This document shows, piece by piece, positions 16,139 through 25,598 of a stretch of 25,598 bases of DNA. Location of the stretch: positions 1-25,598 of the forward strand of contig DATAEK010000060.1 of assembly GCA_036258055.1 (NCBI GenBank). The letters run 5' to 3'. Each line of letters begins with the position of its first letter. Position 1 is the first letter of the stretch. A program made the position numbers and the translations under genes. Under the pieces are notes generated by a model. That model had not been told where the DNA came from and ran no database searches. It saw only the letters and a list, made by a program, of their open reading frames with translations. The stretch comes from DATAEK01 sp036258055 (GTDB lineage Bacteria; Acidobacteriota; Vicinamibacteria; Vicinamibacterales; 2-12-FULL-66-21).

Positions 16139-16167
16139 TTTTCCCGTCCAGGCTTTGCCTTTATAAT
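16139..16167 (+). promoter_or_regulatory. Candidate promoter for secA
   Basis: A perfect TATAAT (16162-16167) lies 30 bp before the secA ATG, with a poor -35 (TTTTCC, 16139-16144) at 17 bp. Transcription would start near 16173-16175, giving a leader of only about 24 nt without a Shine-Dalgarno close to the ATG. Confidence 0.5.
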
Positions 16168-16197
16168 CAGGAGATACCCTGACCAAGACCTCTCCTG

Positions 16198-16199
<2 letters not shown>
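16166..16199 (+). repeat. 9-bp inverted repeat spanning the secA start
   Basis: ATCAGGAGA (16166-16174) is exactly complementary to TCTCCTGAT (16191-16199), with a 16-nt spacer. The right arm includes the first two bases of the ATG; the left arm holds the only SD-like AGGAG. It overlaps the last two bases of the candidate -10, so it could be an operator or, if transcripts begin further upstream, an RNA hairpin that hides the start. Confidence 0.6.
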
Positions 16200-19113
<2,914 letters not shown>

Positions 19114-19137
19114 AGCGCCGGCGGACTGAATGAAATG

Positions 19138-19170
19138 AAGGGCAGCCGAATACGTGCTGCCCTTTTTGTT
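19138..19170 (+). terminator. Rho-independent terminator after secA
   Basis: A 9-bp stem (AAGGGCAGC / GCTGCCCTT) with a 9-nt loop is followed directly by a T run (TTTTT, then GTT), 24 bp after the secA stop. It is the only classical intrinsic terminator in the window. Confidence 0.88.
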
Positions 19171-19213
19171 AGCAGCGGCCGCGGTGACCCCAGCGCCCGT
19201 AGCACCGAGCTGT

Positions 19214-19587
19214 GCACAGCGCTGAACCGCGGGCTGTCGGTCAGTCAGCAGCGCCTGCGGCCCGCGCCGAGCGAGCACGCGTGAGGTGAGCGCCTGGATG
19301 GCCGGGCTGGGCACAGCGTGAAGCGGGGGCTGTCGGTCAGTCAGCACGCCTGCGGCCCGCGCCGAGCGCGCACGCGCGAGGTGAGCGCCTGGATGGCCGG
19401 GCTGGGCACAGCGTGAAGCGGGGGCTGTCGGTCAGTCAGCAGCGCCTGCGGCCCGCGCCGAGCGCGCACGCGCGAGGTGCGAGCGCCTGGATGGCCGGGC
19501 TGGGCACAGCGTTGAAGCGCGGGCTATCCGTCAGTCAGCAGCGCCTGCGGCCCGCGCCGAGCGCGCACGCGCGAGGTGCGAGCGAGC
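19214..19587 (+). repeat. Four tandem copies of a ~97-bp GC-rich repeat
   Basis: Units begin with GCACAGCG at 19214, 19311, 19406 and 19504 and are 97, 95 and 98 bp long, with the fourth about 84 bp. Each contains GTCAGTCAGCA(G), CCTGCGGCCCGCGCCGAGCG, a CGCACGCGCGAGGT-like stretch, and CTGGATGGCCGGGCTGG (missing from the last copy). Unit lengths differ by non-multiples of three and the reading frame is not kept, so this is not a repeat protein. With flanks it fills the 517-bp gap between secA and guaB. The rest of that gap holds the secA terminator and the guaB ribosome-binding site; I found no clear promoter. Confidence 0.9.
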
Positions 19588-19630
19588 GGGGGTGGGGCCC
19601 CGCGAGCACTGATAAATGAGGAAGACGCGA

Positions 19631-21157
19631 ATGGAAACGAGAACCGACGTCCTGAACAGCGAGCAGATCTCCGTGGGCCTCTCGACGGCCTTGACGTTCG
19701 ATGACGTGCTGCTCGTGCCTCGGCATTCAACGGTGTTGCCGAGCCAGGTCGACGTGACGTCGTGGGTGACCCGCAACATCCGCGTGAACGTGCCGCTCCT
19801 CAGTGCGGCAATGGACACGGTGACGGAATCGCGCCTGGCGATTGCGATGGCGCAGCAAGGCGGCATCGGCGTCATCCACAAGAACCTCTCGGTTGACGAG
19901 CAGGCCTCGGAAGTCGACCGCGTCAAGCGATCCGAGAGCGGCATGATCGTCAATCCGATCACGTTGTCCCCGTCCAACCGGATCTACGAAGCGCTGGACT
20001 TGATGCAGAAGTACCGGATCTCGGGCGTGCCGATCACCGAGGACGGAAGTAAAGAAGGCCGCCTCGTCGGCATCCTGACGAACCGCGACCTGCGATTCGA
20101 GACCAACCTGGATCGACCGATCGTTGACATCATGACGCGCGATCCGTTGTTCACCGTGCCCGTCGGCACGACGCTGGAACAGGCGCGCGAGTTCCTTCAT
20201 CGGCACAAGGTCGAAAAACTCCTGGTCGTCGACGACCGTTTCATGCTCAAGGGACTGATCACGGTCAAAGACATCCAGAAAATGATCAAGTACCCCAACG
20301 CGTGCAAGGACAGCCTCGGACGGCTGCGGGTCGGGGCGGCAATCGGCGTCGGCAAAGATGCGCTGCCCCGCGCCGAGGCGCTGGTCGCGGCGCACGTCGA
20401 CATGTTGGTGCTCGACACGGCTCACGGGCACTCGCAGGGCGTGCTCGACATGGTGCGGCGGATTCGTCGCCAGTTCGCCGACGTCGATATCGTGGCCGGC
20501 AACGTGGCCACCGCCGACGCGACCGAAGCACTCGTCGATCTCGGCGTCGACGCGGTGAAAGTCGGTATCGGCGCGGGATCCATCTGCACGACCCGCGTCG
20601 TCGCCGGCATCGGCGTTCCGATGATCACCGCCGTGGCCGACTGCGCGCGCGCCGCAGCCGCAAAGAAAGTCCCGGTCATCGCCGACGGCGGCATTCGGTA
20701 CTCCGGCGACATCACGAAGGCCATCTCCGTCGGTGCGAGCACGGTCATGATCGGCAGTCTGTTCGCCGGCACCGACGAGAGCCCGGGCGAGCTGATCCTG
20801 TATCAGGGCCGGAGCTTCAAGGAGTACCGCGGCATGGGATCGCTCGGCGCGATGCGCCGCGGCAGCCGTGACCGGTATTTCCAGGACGAGTTCGACCTCG
20901 ATGCGAACCCGGACGCGGGCGAAAAGCTCGTGCCCGAGGGAATCGAAGGCCGCGTCGCCCACAAAGGCAGCGTGGCGGCCATGATCCATCAGCTCACTGG
21001 CGGGTTGCGCGCGGGCATGGGCTACTGCGGCTGCCCCGACATCCCGACGCTGCAGCGCGAAGCGCGGCTGATCCGGGTCAGCCCGGCGGGGCTTCGCGAA
21101 GGCCACGTGCACGACGTCATCATCACCAAGGAAGCGCCGAACTACCGGATCGAGTAG
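19631..21157 (+). CDS. guaB: Inosine-5'-monophosphate dehydrogenase
   Basis: 508 aa from the ATG at 19631, which has GAGGAAG at ideal distance (19618-19624); the in-frame ATG at 19616 would place that signal inside the gene. It catalyses NAD+-dependent oxidation of IMP to XMP, the committed step of GMP synthesis. The TIM-barrel catalytic domain is interrupted by two CBS domains (about 108-221, with RISGVPITED and KLLVVDD). The active-site Cys319 lies in GIGAGSICTTR. GGIRYSGDITKAISVGAS and the flap region (GMGSLGAMRRGSRDRYFQ) are intact, as is the C-terminal GGLRAGMGYCG. Length and motifs are normal for bacterial GuaB. No guaA follows, so it is not in a gua operon here. Confidence 0.98.
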   Translation: METRTDVLNSEQISVGLSTALTFDDVLLVPRHSTVLPSQVDVTSWVTRNIRVNVPLLSAAMDTVTESRLAIAMAQQGGIGVIHKNLSVDEQASEVDRVKRSESGMIVNPITLSPSNRIYEALDLMQKYRISGVPITEDGSKEGRLVGILTNRDLRFETNLDRPIVDIMTRDPLFTVPVGTTLEQAREFLHRHKVEKLLVVDDRFMLKGLITVKDIQKMIKYPNACKDSLGRLRVGAAIGVGKDALPRAEALVAAHVDMLVLDTAHGHSQGVLDMVRRIRRQFADVDIVAGNVATADATEALVDLGVDAVKVGIGAGSICTTRVVAGIGVPMITAVADCARAAAAKKVPVIADGGIRYSGDITKAISVGASTVMIGSLFAGTDESPGELILYQGRSFKEYRGMGSLGAMRRGSRDRYFQDEFDLDANPDAGEKLVPEGIEGRVAHKGSVAAMIHQLTGGLRAGMGYCGCPDIPTLQREARLIRVSPAGLREGHVHDVIITKEAPNYRIE

Positions 21158-21183
21158 CCCGCCGCACGCGCCGTCTCTGTGGT

Positions 21184-21201
21184 GTCCGGCTTCAGCCGGA
21201 C
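21184..21201. repeat. Palindromic element with CTTCAG core after guaB
   Basis: Arms GTCCGGC and GCCGGAC form a perfect 7-bp stem around TTCA, 27 bp after the guaB stop. No T-tract follows. The centre CTTCAG is shared, in one orientation or the other, with the two hairpins near 25.1 kb. It may act as a 3'-end hairpin for guaB or be a REP-like dispersed repeat. Confidence 0.55.
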
Positions 21202-21254
21202 CTCCGTGTTAACAGCCAAGAGCTGTCCTGCGTCGTCTACCTGCAGGAGGCGAC

Positions 21255-21863
21255 ATGCAGCTCTCGACTCGCAATCCCATCCGGTTGGCCGCACTACTCG
21301 TCACGACCTGGGGCGCGTTCTCGATCGTCGGCGCGCAGGACATGGAATACGTGCGCGCGCTCGAACGCACGCAGAAGGAACGGCCTGCGACGCTGACATC
21401 CGTCGCCCGGATCGCACCCGAAAACGAACCGGGGACGCCGCTCGTCCTGCACGGCCGGTTGCTCGCCGCCGATGGCAAGACGCCGGTCCCCGACGCGATT
21501 GTGTTCGCGTACCACACCGACCGCACAGGTCTCTACGATCGCCCTGGCGTTCAGGGACACTCGTGGCGCTTGCGCGGCTGGGTGAAGACCGACCGCGAAG
21601 GCCGATTCGAATTCGACACCATTCGTCCCGGTGTCTATCCCTCGCGCAACGTGCCCGCACACGTTCACTTCGCGCTCTACACCCCTGACGCCCGTTATTT
21701 CGGGGGTGAGATTCAATTCGAGGATGACACGCTGATTCGAGCGGAAGATCGCGAACGGTCACGCGCCGCCGGCGGGTTCGGCGAGGTGCGTCCAGTGCGG
21801 ATGAACGGTCAAACGCAGCAGGTCGACTTCCAGCTGCGTATCGATCCCAAGCAGAAGTTTTAG
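21255..21863 (+). CDS. Secreted intradiol ring-cleavage dioxygenase-like protein
   Basis: 202 aa with a strong ribosome-binding site (AGGAGG, six bases from the ATG). A Sec signal peptide (about residues 1-28, ending VGAQ) is followed by a small beta-sandwich matching the protocatechuate 3,4-dioxygenase/catechol 1,2-dioxygenase superfamily. Motifs are TDRTGLYDRPG, RGWVKTDREGRFEFDTIRPGVYPSRNVPAHVHF. Likely Fe(III) ligands are Tyr94, Tyr128, His136 and His138, all present. The loop between the second Tyr and the His pair is shorter than in protocatechuate dioxygenase. Known members open catechol rings between the hydroxyls; secreted members are poorly characterised and the true substrate is unknown. 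No aromatic-degradation genes are nearby. It lies 97 bp after guaB and is convergent with tsaE, 25 bp away. Confidence 0.85.
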   Translation: MQLSTRNPIRLAALLVTTWGAFSIVGAQDMEYVRALERTQKERPATLTSVARIAPENEPGTPLVLHGRLLAADGKTPVPDAIVFAYHTDRTGLYDRPGVQGHSWRLRGWVKTDREGRFEFDTIRPGVYPSRNVPAHVHFALYTPDARYFGGEIQFEDDTLIRAEDRERSRAAGGFGEVRPVRMNGQTQQVDFQLRIDPKQKF

Positions 21864-21888
21864 AGCCGACAGCGGACAGCGGACCATA

Positions 21889-22335
21889 TCAGTCCATCTT
21901 CCGCCTGATGGTGATCCGCCGTTGCTCGCCGCCTTCGTCGGCGATGTCGACTTCGACGACGTTGTGCGGACGGCCGGGCCAGCGATCGGCCCATTCGATC
22001 GCGACGATCCCGCTCCCCCCGACCAGCTCGTCGAGACCGAGGTCATCGATCTCGTGAGGCTCGAGGCGATAGAGATCGACGTGATAGAGCGGCGTCTTGC
22101 CGTTGCTGTATTCCTGAATCAGCGTGAACGTGGGGCTGGACACATCGTCTGATGGCGCACCCAAACCCTGCGCCAGCCCGCGCACGAAGGCCGTCTTCCC
22201 TGCACCGAGCGGGCCGAAGAGCAGCACCACGTCGCCGGCATCCAGCTCGGTTGCGAGCCGCTCGCCAGCAGCGCACGTTTCTTCCTCGCTGCCGGTGGCG
22301 GTCGTGTGAGTTGCAGGGTCGGTCCCCATGATCAT
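21889..22335 (-). CDS. tsaE: tRNA t6A37 biosynthesis ATPase TsaE
   Basis: 148 aa P-loop protein of the TsaE/YjeE family, part of the TsaB-TsaD-TsaE complex that installs N6-threonylcarbamoyladenosine at tRNA position 37. Walker A is GPLGAGKT (41-48). The family motifs SSPTFTLIQEY (66-76), LYHVDLYRL (83-91) and IEWADRWP (113-120) are present. The ATG overlaps the stop of the NAD(P)HX repair gene (ATGA at 22332-22335), so the two are translationally coupled, an arrangement common in bacteria. Confidence 0.95.
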   Translation of the reverse strand: MIMGTDPATHTTATGSEEETCAAGERLATELDAGDVVLLFGPLGAGKTAFVRGLAQGLGAPSDDVSSPTFTLIQEYSNGKTPLYHVDLYRLEPHEIDDLGLDELVGGSGIVAIEWADRWPGRPHNVVEVDIADEGGEQRRITIRRKMD

Positions 22336-23909
22336 TCCGGCGTCGACGGCTTCTTGCGCCGCGCGGTCAGCTCGAGCACGGCGTCGCCCAGGCGAGCGAT
22401 CAGATCGGTCGGCAACAGCGCAACCTCTCCCTCGTCGGCCTCAGCCAGATCCCCGGCCGTCCCGTGCAGATAGACGGCAAGCTTACACGCCGCTTCAGCA
22501 TCGAGCAGCTGCGCGAACCACGCAGCGATCATGCCGGTCAGCACGTCTCCGGTGCCGCCTGTCGCCATGCCCGCGTTGCCGGTGAGATTCACGAACGCGC
22601 GCCCATCGGGCCCGGCGATCACGGTGCGATGCCCTTTCAGAATCGTGTGGATGCGGTGCGCTGAGGCGAACTCGCGCGCGAACGTCAGCCGGTCGTGCTG
22701 AACGGCCTCGATGGAGGTGTTGACGAGCCGCGCCATCTCCCCCGGATGTGGCGTGATGATCACGTCGACGCCATCGCGGCCAACCAGACGATCCGGATCG
22801 CCGGCGAACGCATTCAGCGCGTCCGCGTCGAGCACGATCGGGACGCCAGCCCGCTCGACGAGTGCCTGGACGAACGCCGCGGTCCCGGGCGATTGACCGA
22901 GACCGGGTCCAACCGCAATCACGTCCGTCTTCAGCTCCAGCACTCGCTCGATCGCCGAAAAGTCGACCGTCCCCGAGGCCGTCTCCTCGAGCGGCTCGGT
23001 CATGTATTCCGGCGCCATGCTCGCGATCGTCGAGACGCAGGATCGCGGCGTGGCGACCGTCACGAGCCCGGCACCCGATCTCAACGCGCCCATGGCTGCC
23101 AGGTGCGCGGCGCCGGTGCGCCCAATCGACCCAGCGATGACCAGCACCCGCCCGAAATCCCCCTTGTGCGAGTCCGCGGCGCGGGAGGGCACGATCTCGC
23201 GCATCCGCTCGCGCGTGAGGAGCTCGAGATAAACGCCCTCGACTTCATCGAACACCGGCGCCGGGATGCCGATGTCCGCAATCACCAGATCTCCGGCCTG
23301 CATGTCGGCGGGCGGAAATACGAGTGGAATCTTCGGTGCGCCCAGGGTCACGGTCATCGAAGCTTCGATCGCCGAACTCTCAACCAGATGGCTGTCCGCG
23401 TTGAGGCCGGTCGGGAGATCGATGGCGACGACCGGAACGCCGAGCCCGTTGATGTCGGCTACGACCGTTTCGAGCAACCCGGTGAGTCGCCCGTGGAAAC
23501 CAGTACCGAGGATCGCATCGACGACGAGATCGCATTCGCCGATCTCGCTGAAATGGAGCTCCCAGTCCTGTGCCGTCGTGATCTCGACGACCGAGAGGCC
23601 GATGCGCCCGAGGACTTCGAGGTTGGTACGCGCGTCGCCGCTGACGTCGGCGACGCTGCCGAGCAGGAAGACCGATGCATCGATGCCGCGCTGCAGCAGC
23701 GTGCGCGCGACGACGAACCCATCACCGCCGTTGTTGCCGCGGCCGCAAATCACGGCGACGTGGCTGGTCGCGAGATCGTCGAACGCCGCTTCCATCGCAG
23801 CGACGGCCTGCCGTCCCGCGTTCTCCATCAGCACGATTGACGGGATGCCGATCTCGTCGATGGTTCGTCGATCGGCCTCGCGCATCTGTCGTGTGTTCAA
23901 CACCCGCAT
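22332..23909 (-). CDS. nnr: Bifunctional NAD(P)HX epimerase / ADP-dependent NAD(P)HX dehydratase
   Basis: 525 aa metabolite-repair enzyme (YjeF type). It rescues hydrated NADH/NADPH. The N-terminal half (1 to about 220) is the epimerase: MRVLNTRQMREADRRTI, MENAGRQAV and CGRGNNGGDG (55-64). The C-terminal half (about 230-515) is the ribokinase-like dehydratase: SHKGDFGRVLVIAGS (247-261), LDADALNAF (360-368), TPHPGEMARL (386-395) and the catalytic NAGMATGGTGDVLTG (445-459). Both active sites look complete and the length is normal for the fused form. It is the first gene of the two-gene minus-strand unit with tsaE. No strong Shine-Dalgarno precedes the ATG. Confidence 0.95.
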   Translation of the reverse strand: MRVLNTRQMREADRRTIDEIGIPSIVLMENAGRQAVAAMEAAFDDLATSHVAVICGRGNNGGDGFVVARTLLQRGIDASVFLLGSVADVSGDARTNLEVLGRIGLSVVEITTAQDWELHFSEIGECDLVVDAILGTGFHGRLTGLLETVVADINGLGVPVVAIDLPTGLNADSHLVESSAIEASMTVTLGAPKIPLVFPPADMQAGDLVIADIGIPAPVFDEVEGVYLELLTRERMREIVPSRAADSHKGDFGRVLVIAGSIGRTGAAHLAAMGALRSGAGLVTVATPRSCVSTIASMAPEYMTEPLEETASGTVDFSAIERVLELKTDVIAVGPGLGQSPGTAAFVQALVERAGVPIVLDADALNAFAGDPDRLVGRDGVDVIITPHPGEMARLVNTSIEAVQHDRLTFAREFASAHRIHTILKGHRTVIAGPDGRAFVNLTGNAGMATGGTGDVLTGMIAAWFAQLLDAEAACKLAVYLHGTAGDLAEADEGEVALLPTDLIARLGDAVLELTARRKKPSTPE

Positions 23910-24208
23910 CGGGAAATCGAGCGTACTGCTTGTGCTAGACTGCGGTCAATCGGCGAACTCGTAGACTGTAGCGTTTGAATCCGGAGGGCCGCTCCGTCGT
24001 CGCGCCCCGCGGATTTTCAGCTCGACCGCCGGTAGTCGACCTGCTGATTCAGCTGATACCGATCACGAGATGCGATCCGATCGCTGAATCGGGCAGCCGC
24101 GTCGTTGTCGCGGCTCCGGAATTCACGGCGGTCGCACAGCGGCACGCCACGGGATCAGCTCACCAGCAACCTGGTTGTCTGACTGGCGCGGAGGCGCCGG
24201 AGGAGCGA
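23910..24208. other. Intergenic region between divergent nnr and aminotransferase genes
   Basis: The 299-bp stretch contains no coding sequence I can support. It has two copies of TAGACTG (23936-23942 and 23962-23968). The first is preceded by TG one base upstream, in the pattern of an extended -10 for the plus strand, but no -35 is visible. The plus frame of the aminotransferase stays open through most of it; that N-terminal part shows no conservation to the family. Confidence 0.4.
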
Positions 24209-25105
24209 ATGCGCGGAGCAGTTTACGTCAACGGCGAGATCACCAGCGCAGACCGTGCCATGATTCCCATTTACGATCACGGGTTCGTGTACGGCGAGGG
24301 GATCTACGAGACGATGCGGACCTACAACCGCGTACCGTTTCTCTTCGATCGGCACGTCCGGCGGCTGCGCAACTCGGCGCAGCTCATTCACCTCGATATG
24401 CCCTTCGAGGATCGCACGCTTCTGGGTCACATCGAGAAGACCGTTGCCGCCGCTGGGGAAATGGACGAGGCCTACATCCGCGTGCTCGTGACGCGCGGCG
24501 TCGGCGAGCTGACCTACGACGTCACCGCCACCCCCGTCCCCTCCCTCGTAATCATCGTCAAACCGATCGACGAGCCGCCCGCACGCGTCATCGAGCAGGG
24601 CATCACCATCTCGCTGGTGTCGGTGCTCCGCAACCATCCCGGATCGGTGAACCCGATCATCAAGTCGAACAACCTGTTGAACAACGCGCTCGCCATGCAG
24701 GAGGCCTATCGCCGTGGCGGCGAAGAAGCGTTGATGTGCAACTACCGGGGCGAGCTGTCGGAATGCGCGCAGTCGAACTTCTTCATGGTACGCGGGGGTG
24801 TGGCTCTAACACCGGCGTCCCAGGCGGGCCTGCTCGAAGGGGTGACCCGCGCGTTCATGTCCGAGGTCGGACAGGATGTGGGTGTCGAGGTGCGCCACGA
24901 GACGCTGCGCCCCGAGGATCTCGCAACCGCCGACGAGGCCTTCATCACCAGCACGACCCGCGAGCTCAGCCCGGTCGTGCGGGTCGATGATCGGATCATC
25001 GCGAACGGTGCACCGGGCCCGGTCACGCGCGATCTGCTGGCCCGCTATCGGCGCTACGCGTGGGAATCGACTGCGAAGGCCGGCACGCTGCTCGGCCGGG
25101 TCTGA
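24209..25105 (+). CDS. PLP fold-type IV aminotransferase (branched-chain aminotransferase-like)
   Basis: 298 aa from the ATG at 24209, which has GGAGG five bases upstream. The protein begins like the family (VYVNGEITSADRAMIPIYDHGFVYGEGIYETMR). The PLP Lys is Lys152 in NPIIKSNNLLNNAL, with ECAQSNFFMV (185-194) and TSTTRELSPVVRVDD (248-262) contacting the cofactor phosphate and substrate. Likely reaction: transamination of branched-chain amino acids with 2-oxoglutarate. D-amino acid transaminase and aminodeoxychorismate lyase share the fold and cannot be excluded; the STTRELxPV segment favours the branched-chain type. The stop codon sits in the loop of a hairpin. Confidence 0.88.
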   Translation: MRGAVYVNGEITSADRAMIPIYDHGFVYGEGIYETMRTYNRVPFLFDRHVRRLRNSAQLIHLDMPFEDRTLLGHIEKTVAAAGEMDEAYIRVLVTRGVGELTYDVTATPVPSLVIIVKPIDEPPARVIEQGITISLVSVLRNHPGSVNPIIKSNNLLNNALAMQEAYRRGGEEALMCNYRGELSECAQSNFFMVRGGVALTPASQAGLLEGVTRAFMSEVGQDVGVEVRHETLRPEDLATADEAFITSTTRELSPVVRVDDRIIANGAPGPVTRDLLARYRRYAWESTAKAGTLLGRV

Positions 25106-25115
25106 AGACCCGGCC
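25094..25115. repeat. Palindrome enclosing the aminotransferase stop codon
   Basis: Arms GGCCGGGTCT and AGACCCGGCC form a 10-bp stem around GA. The TGA stop (25103-25105) lies at the tip. With the next hairpin it fills the gap between two convergent genes and probably serves transcript 3'-end formation on both strands. Confidence 0.6.
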
Positions 25116-25125
25116 GATTTCGTAG

Positions 25126-25147
25126 GGGCGGGTCTTCAGACCCGCCC
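25126..25147. repeat. Second palindrome between convergent genes
   Basis: Arms GGGCGGGTCT and AGACCCGCCC form a 10-bp stem around TC. It is nearly the same sequence as the preceding hairpin (GGGTCT..AGACCC core), 10 bp away, and shares a CTTCAG centre with the element after guaB. No T-tract follows. Confidence 0.6.
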
Positions 25148-25172
25148 GGTCTCGAAACTGACCCCGGCCGCT

Positions 25173-25598
25173 TCAGGATCCGCTCTCGGCAAACGCCTCG
25201 ATCGGCGGACACGCGCAAATGAGGTTGCGGTCGCCGTAGGGATTGTCGATCCGGCCTACGCTCGGCCACACTTTCGCGTCCCGAAGATACGGCAGTGGAT
25301 ACGCCGCCTGCTGGCGCGTGTAGGGATGCGTCCATTCGTCCGCGGTGAGCTCCACGGCGGTGTGCGGGGCATTCTTCAGCACGTTGTCACGTGCGTCGGC
25401 CTTCCCGTCGAGAACGTCCTGGATCTCCCGCCGGATCGAAATCAGCGCATCGCAGAACCGATCGAGCTCGTCTTTCGACTCGCTCTCGGTCGGCTCGATC
25501 ATCATCGTTCCCGCGACGGGAAACGAGACCGTCGGCGCATGAAAGCCGTAGTCCATCAGCCGCTTCGCCACGTCCTGTTCATCGACTGACGGCCCTGA
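25173..25598 (-). CDS. gcvP: Glycine dehydrogenase (decarboxylating), C-terminal part, 5' end outside window
   Basis: The last 141 residues of the P-protein of the glycine cleavage system; the frame is open through the window's right edge. Conserved C-terminal motifs are DVAKRLMDYGFHAPTVSFPV, GTMMIEPTESESKDELDRFCDA, KNAPHTA and RQQAAYPLPYLRD, ending in the CPPIEAFA-type tail. The PLP-dependent enzyme decarboxylates glycine and transfers the aminomethyl group to lipoyl-GcvH. Whether this is the full-length GcvP or the GcvPB subunit of a split enzyme cannot be told from the visible part. Confidence 0.95.
   Translation of the reverse strand, partial: SGPSVDEQDVAKRLMDYGFHAPTVSFPVAGTMMIEPTESESKDELDRFCDALISIRREIQDVLDGKADARDNVLKNAPHTAVELTADEWTHPYTRQQAAYPLPYLRDAKVWPSVGRIDNPYGDRNLICACPPIEAFAESGS

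Noticed and set aside
19214..19587. CRISPR array
   Set aside because: The whole ~97-bp unit is repeated, with no unique spacers between short repeats, and there are no cas genes.
19413..19619. A 68-codon open frame through the tandem repeats, giving a repeated peptide
   Set aside because: Repeat units differ by lengths not divisible by three, so the frame is not maintained across the array; no ribosome-binding site.
19727..21112. A 461-codon open frame on the minus strand opposite guaB
   Set aside because: Shadow of the IMP dehydrogenase gene; Arg/Asp/His-rich with no family features.
22695..23840. A 381-codon open frame on the plus strand opposite the NAD(P)HX repair gene
   Set aside because: Antisense shadow; the minus strand shows both complete catalytic domains.
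23975..24208. A 78-residue N-terminal extension of the aminotransferase
   Set aside because: The family starts at the ATG at 24209, which has a strong ribosome-binding site; the upstream frame has no conserved features.

Overview
The window is a gene-dense, GC-rich chromosomal segment of a diderm (outer-membrane) bacterium. The gene set fits Acidobacteriota, possibly a Vicinamibacteria-type lineage: a PilM/N/O-based pilus or secretion operon whose secretin is a TPR lipoprotein, many lipoproteins and murein hydrolases, and a small microcompartment locus. That placement is inferred from gene content and style only; no rRNA gene is present to confirm it. I saw no tRNA gene, transposase, phage gene or CRISPR array.

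Layout. 1-7361 (minus strand) is one tightly overlapping operon for a type IV pilus / type II secretion-like machine, transcribed pilC, pilB, pilM, pilN, pilO, a PilP/GspC-like protein and a secretin that runs off the left edge. 7561-8217 (minus) is a secreted lytic transglycosylase. 8340-9203 (minus) is a lipoprotein of unknown function. Divergent from it, 9300-11375 (plus) is a two-gene bacterial microcompartment (BMC) locus: a PduA/EutM-like shell hexamer and a CoA-acylating aldehyde dehydrogenase with an unusual long C-terminal tail. Then, all plus strand, come an MltD-like lipoprotein transglycosylase with LysM domains (11629-13347), ComM (13485-14990), an M23 peptidase (15200-16102), SecA (16198-19113) with a clear terminator, about four 97-bp tandem repeats (19214-19587), GuaB (19631-21157) and a secreted intradiol-dioxygenase-like protein (21255-21863). 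A minus-strand pair encodes the NAD(P)HX repair enzyme and TsaE (21889-23909). A PLP fold-type IV aminotransferase (24209-25105, plus) is convergent with the C-terminal end of glycine decarboxylase (25173-25598, minus, cut by the window edge).

How the genes relate. Most are housekeeping or cell-envelope genes. Three murein hydrolases, SecA and the pilus/secretion operon give an envelope-biogenesis flavour. The accessory element is the shell protein plus aldehyde dehydrogenase pair. The dehydrogenase has lost the N-terminal targeting helix of EutE/PduP. Instead it carries, after a Pro/Ala-rich linker, a short amphipathic helix of the encapsulation-peptide type and then a C-terminal module resembling the N-termini of EutQ and EutT. 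No vertex protein, phosphotransacylase, alcohol dehydrogenase or signature enzyme is nearby, so this looks like a satellite or minimal BMC locus, and it is the best candidate here for an undescribed arrangement. Smaller points of interest are an inverted repeat spanning the secA start codon, the tandem repeats before guaB, and palindromes sharing a CTTCAG/CTGAAG core.
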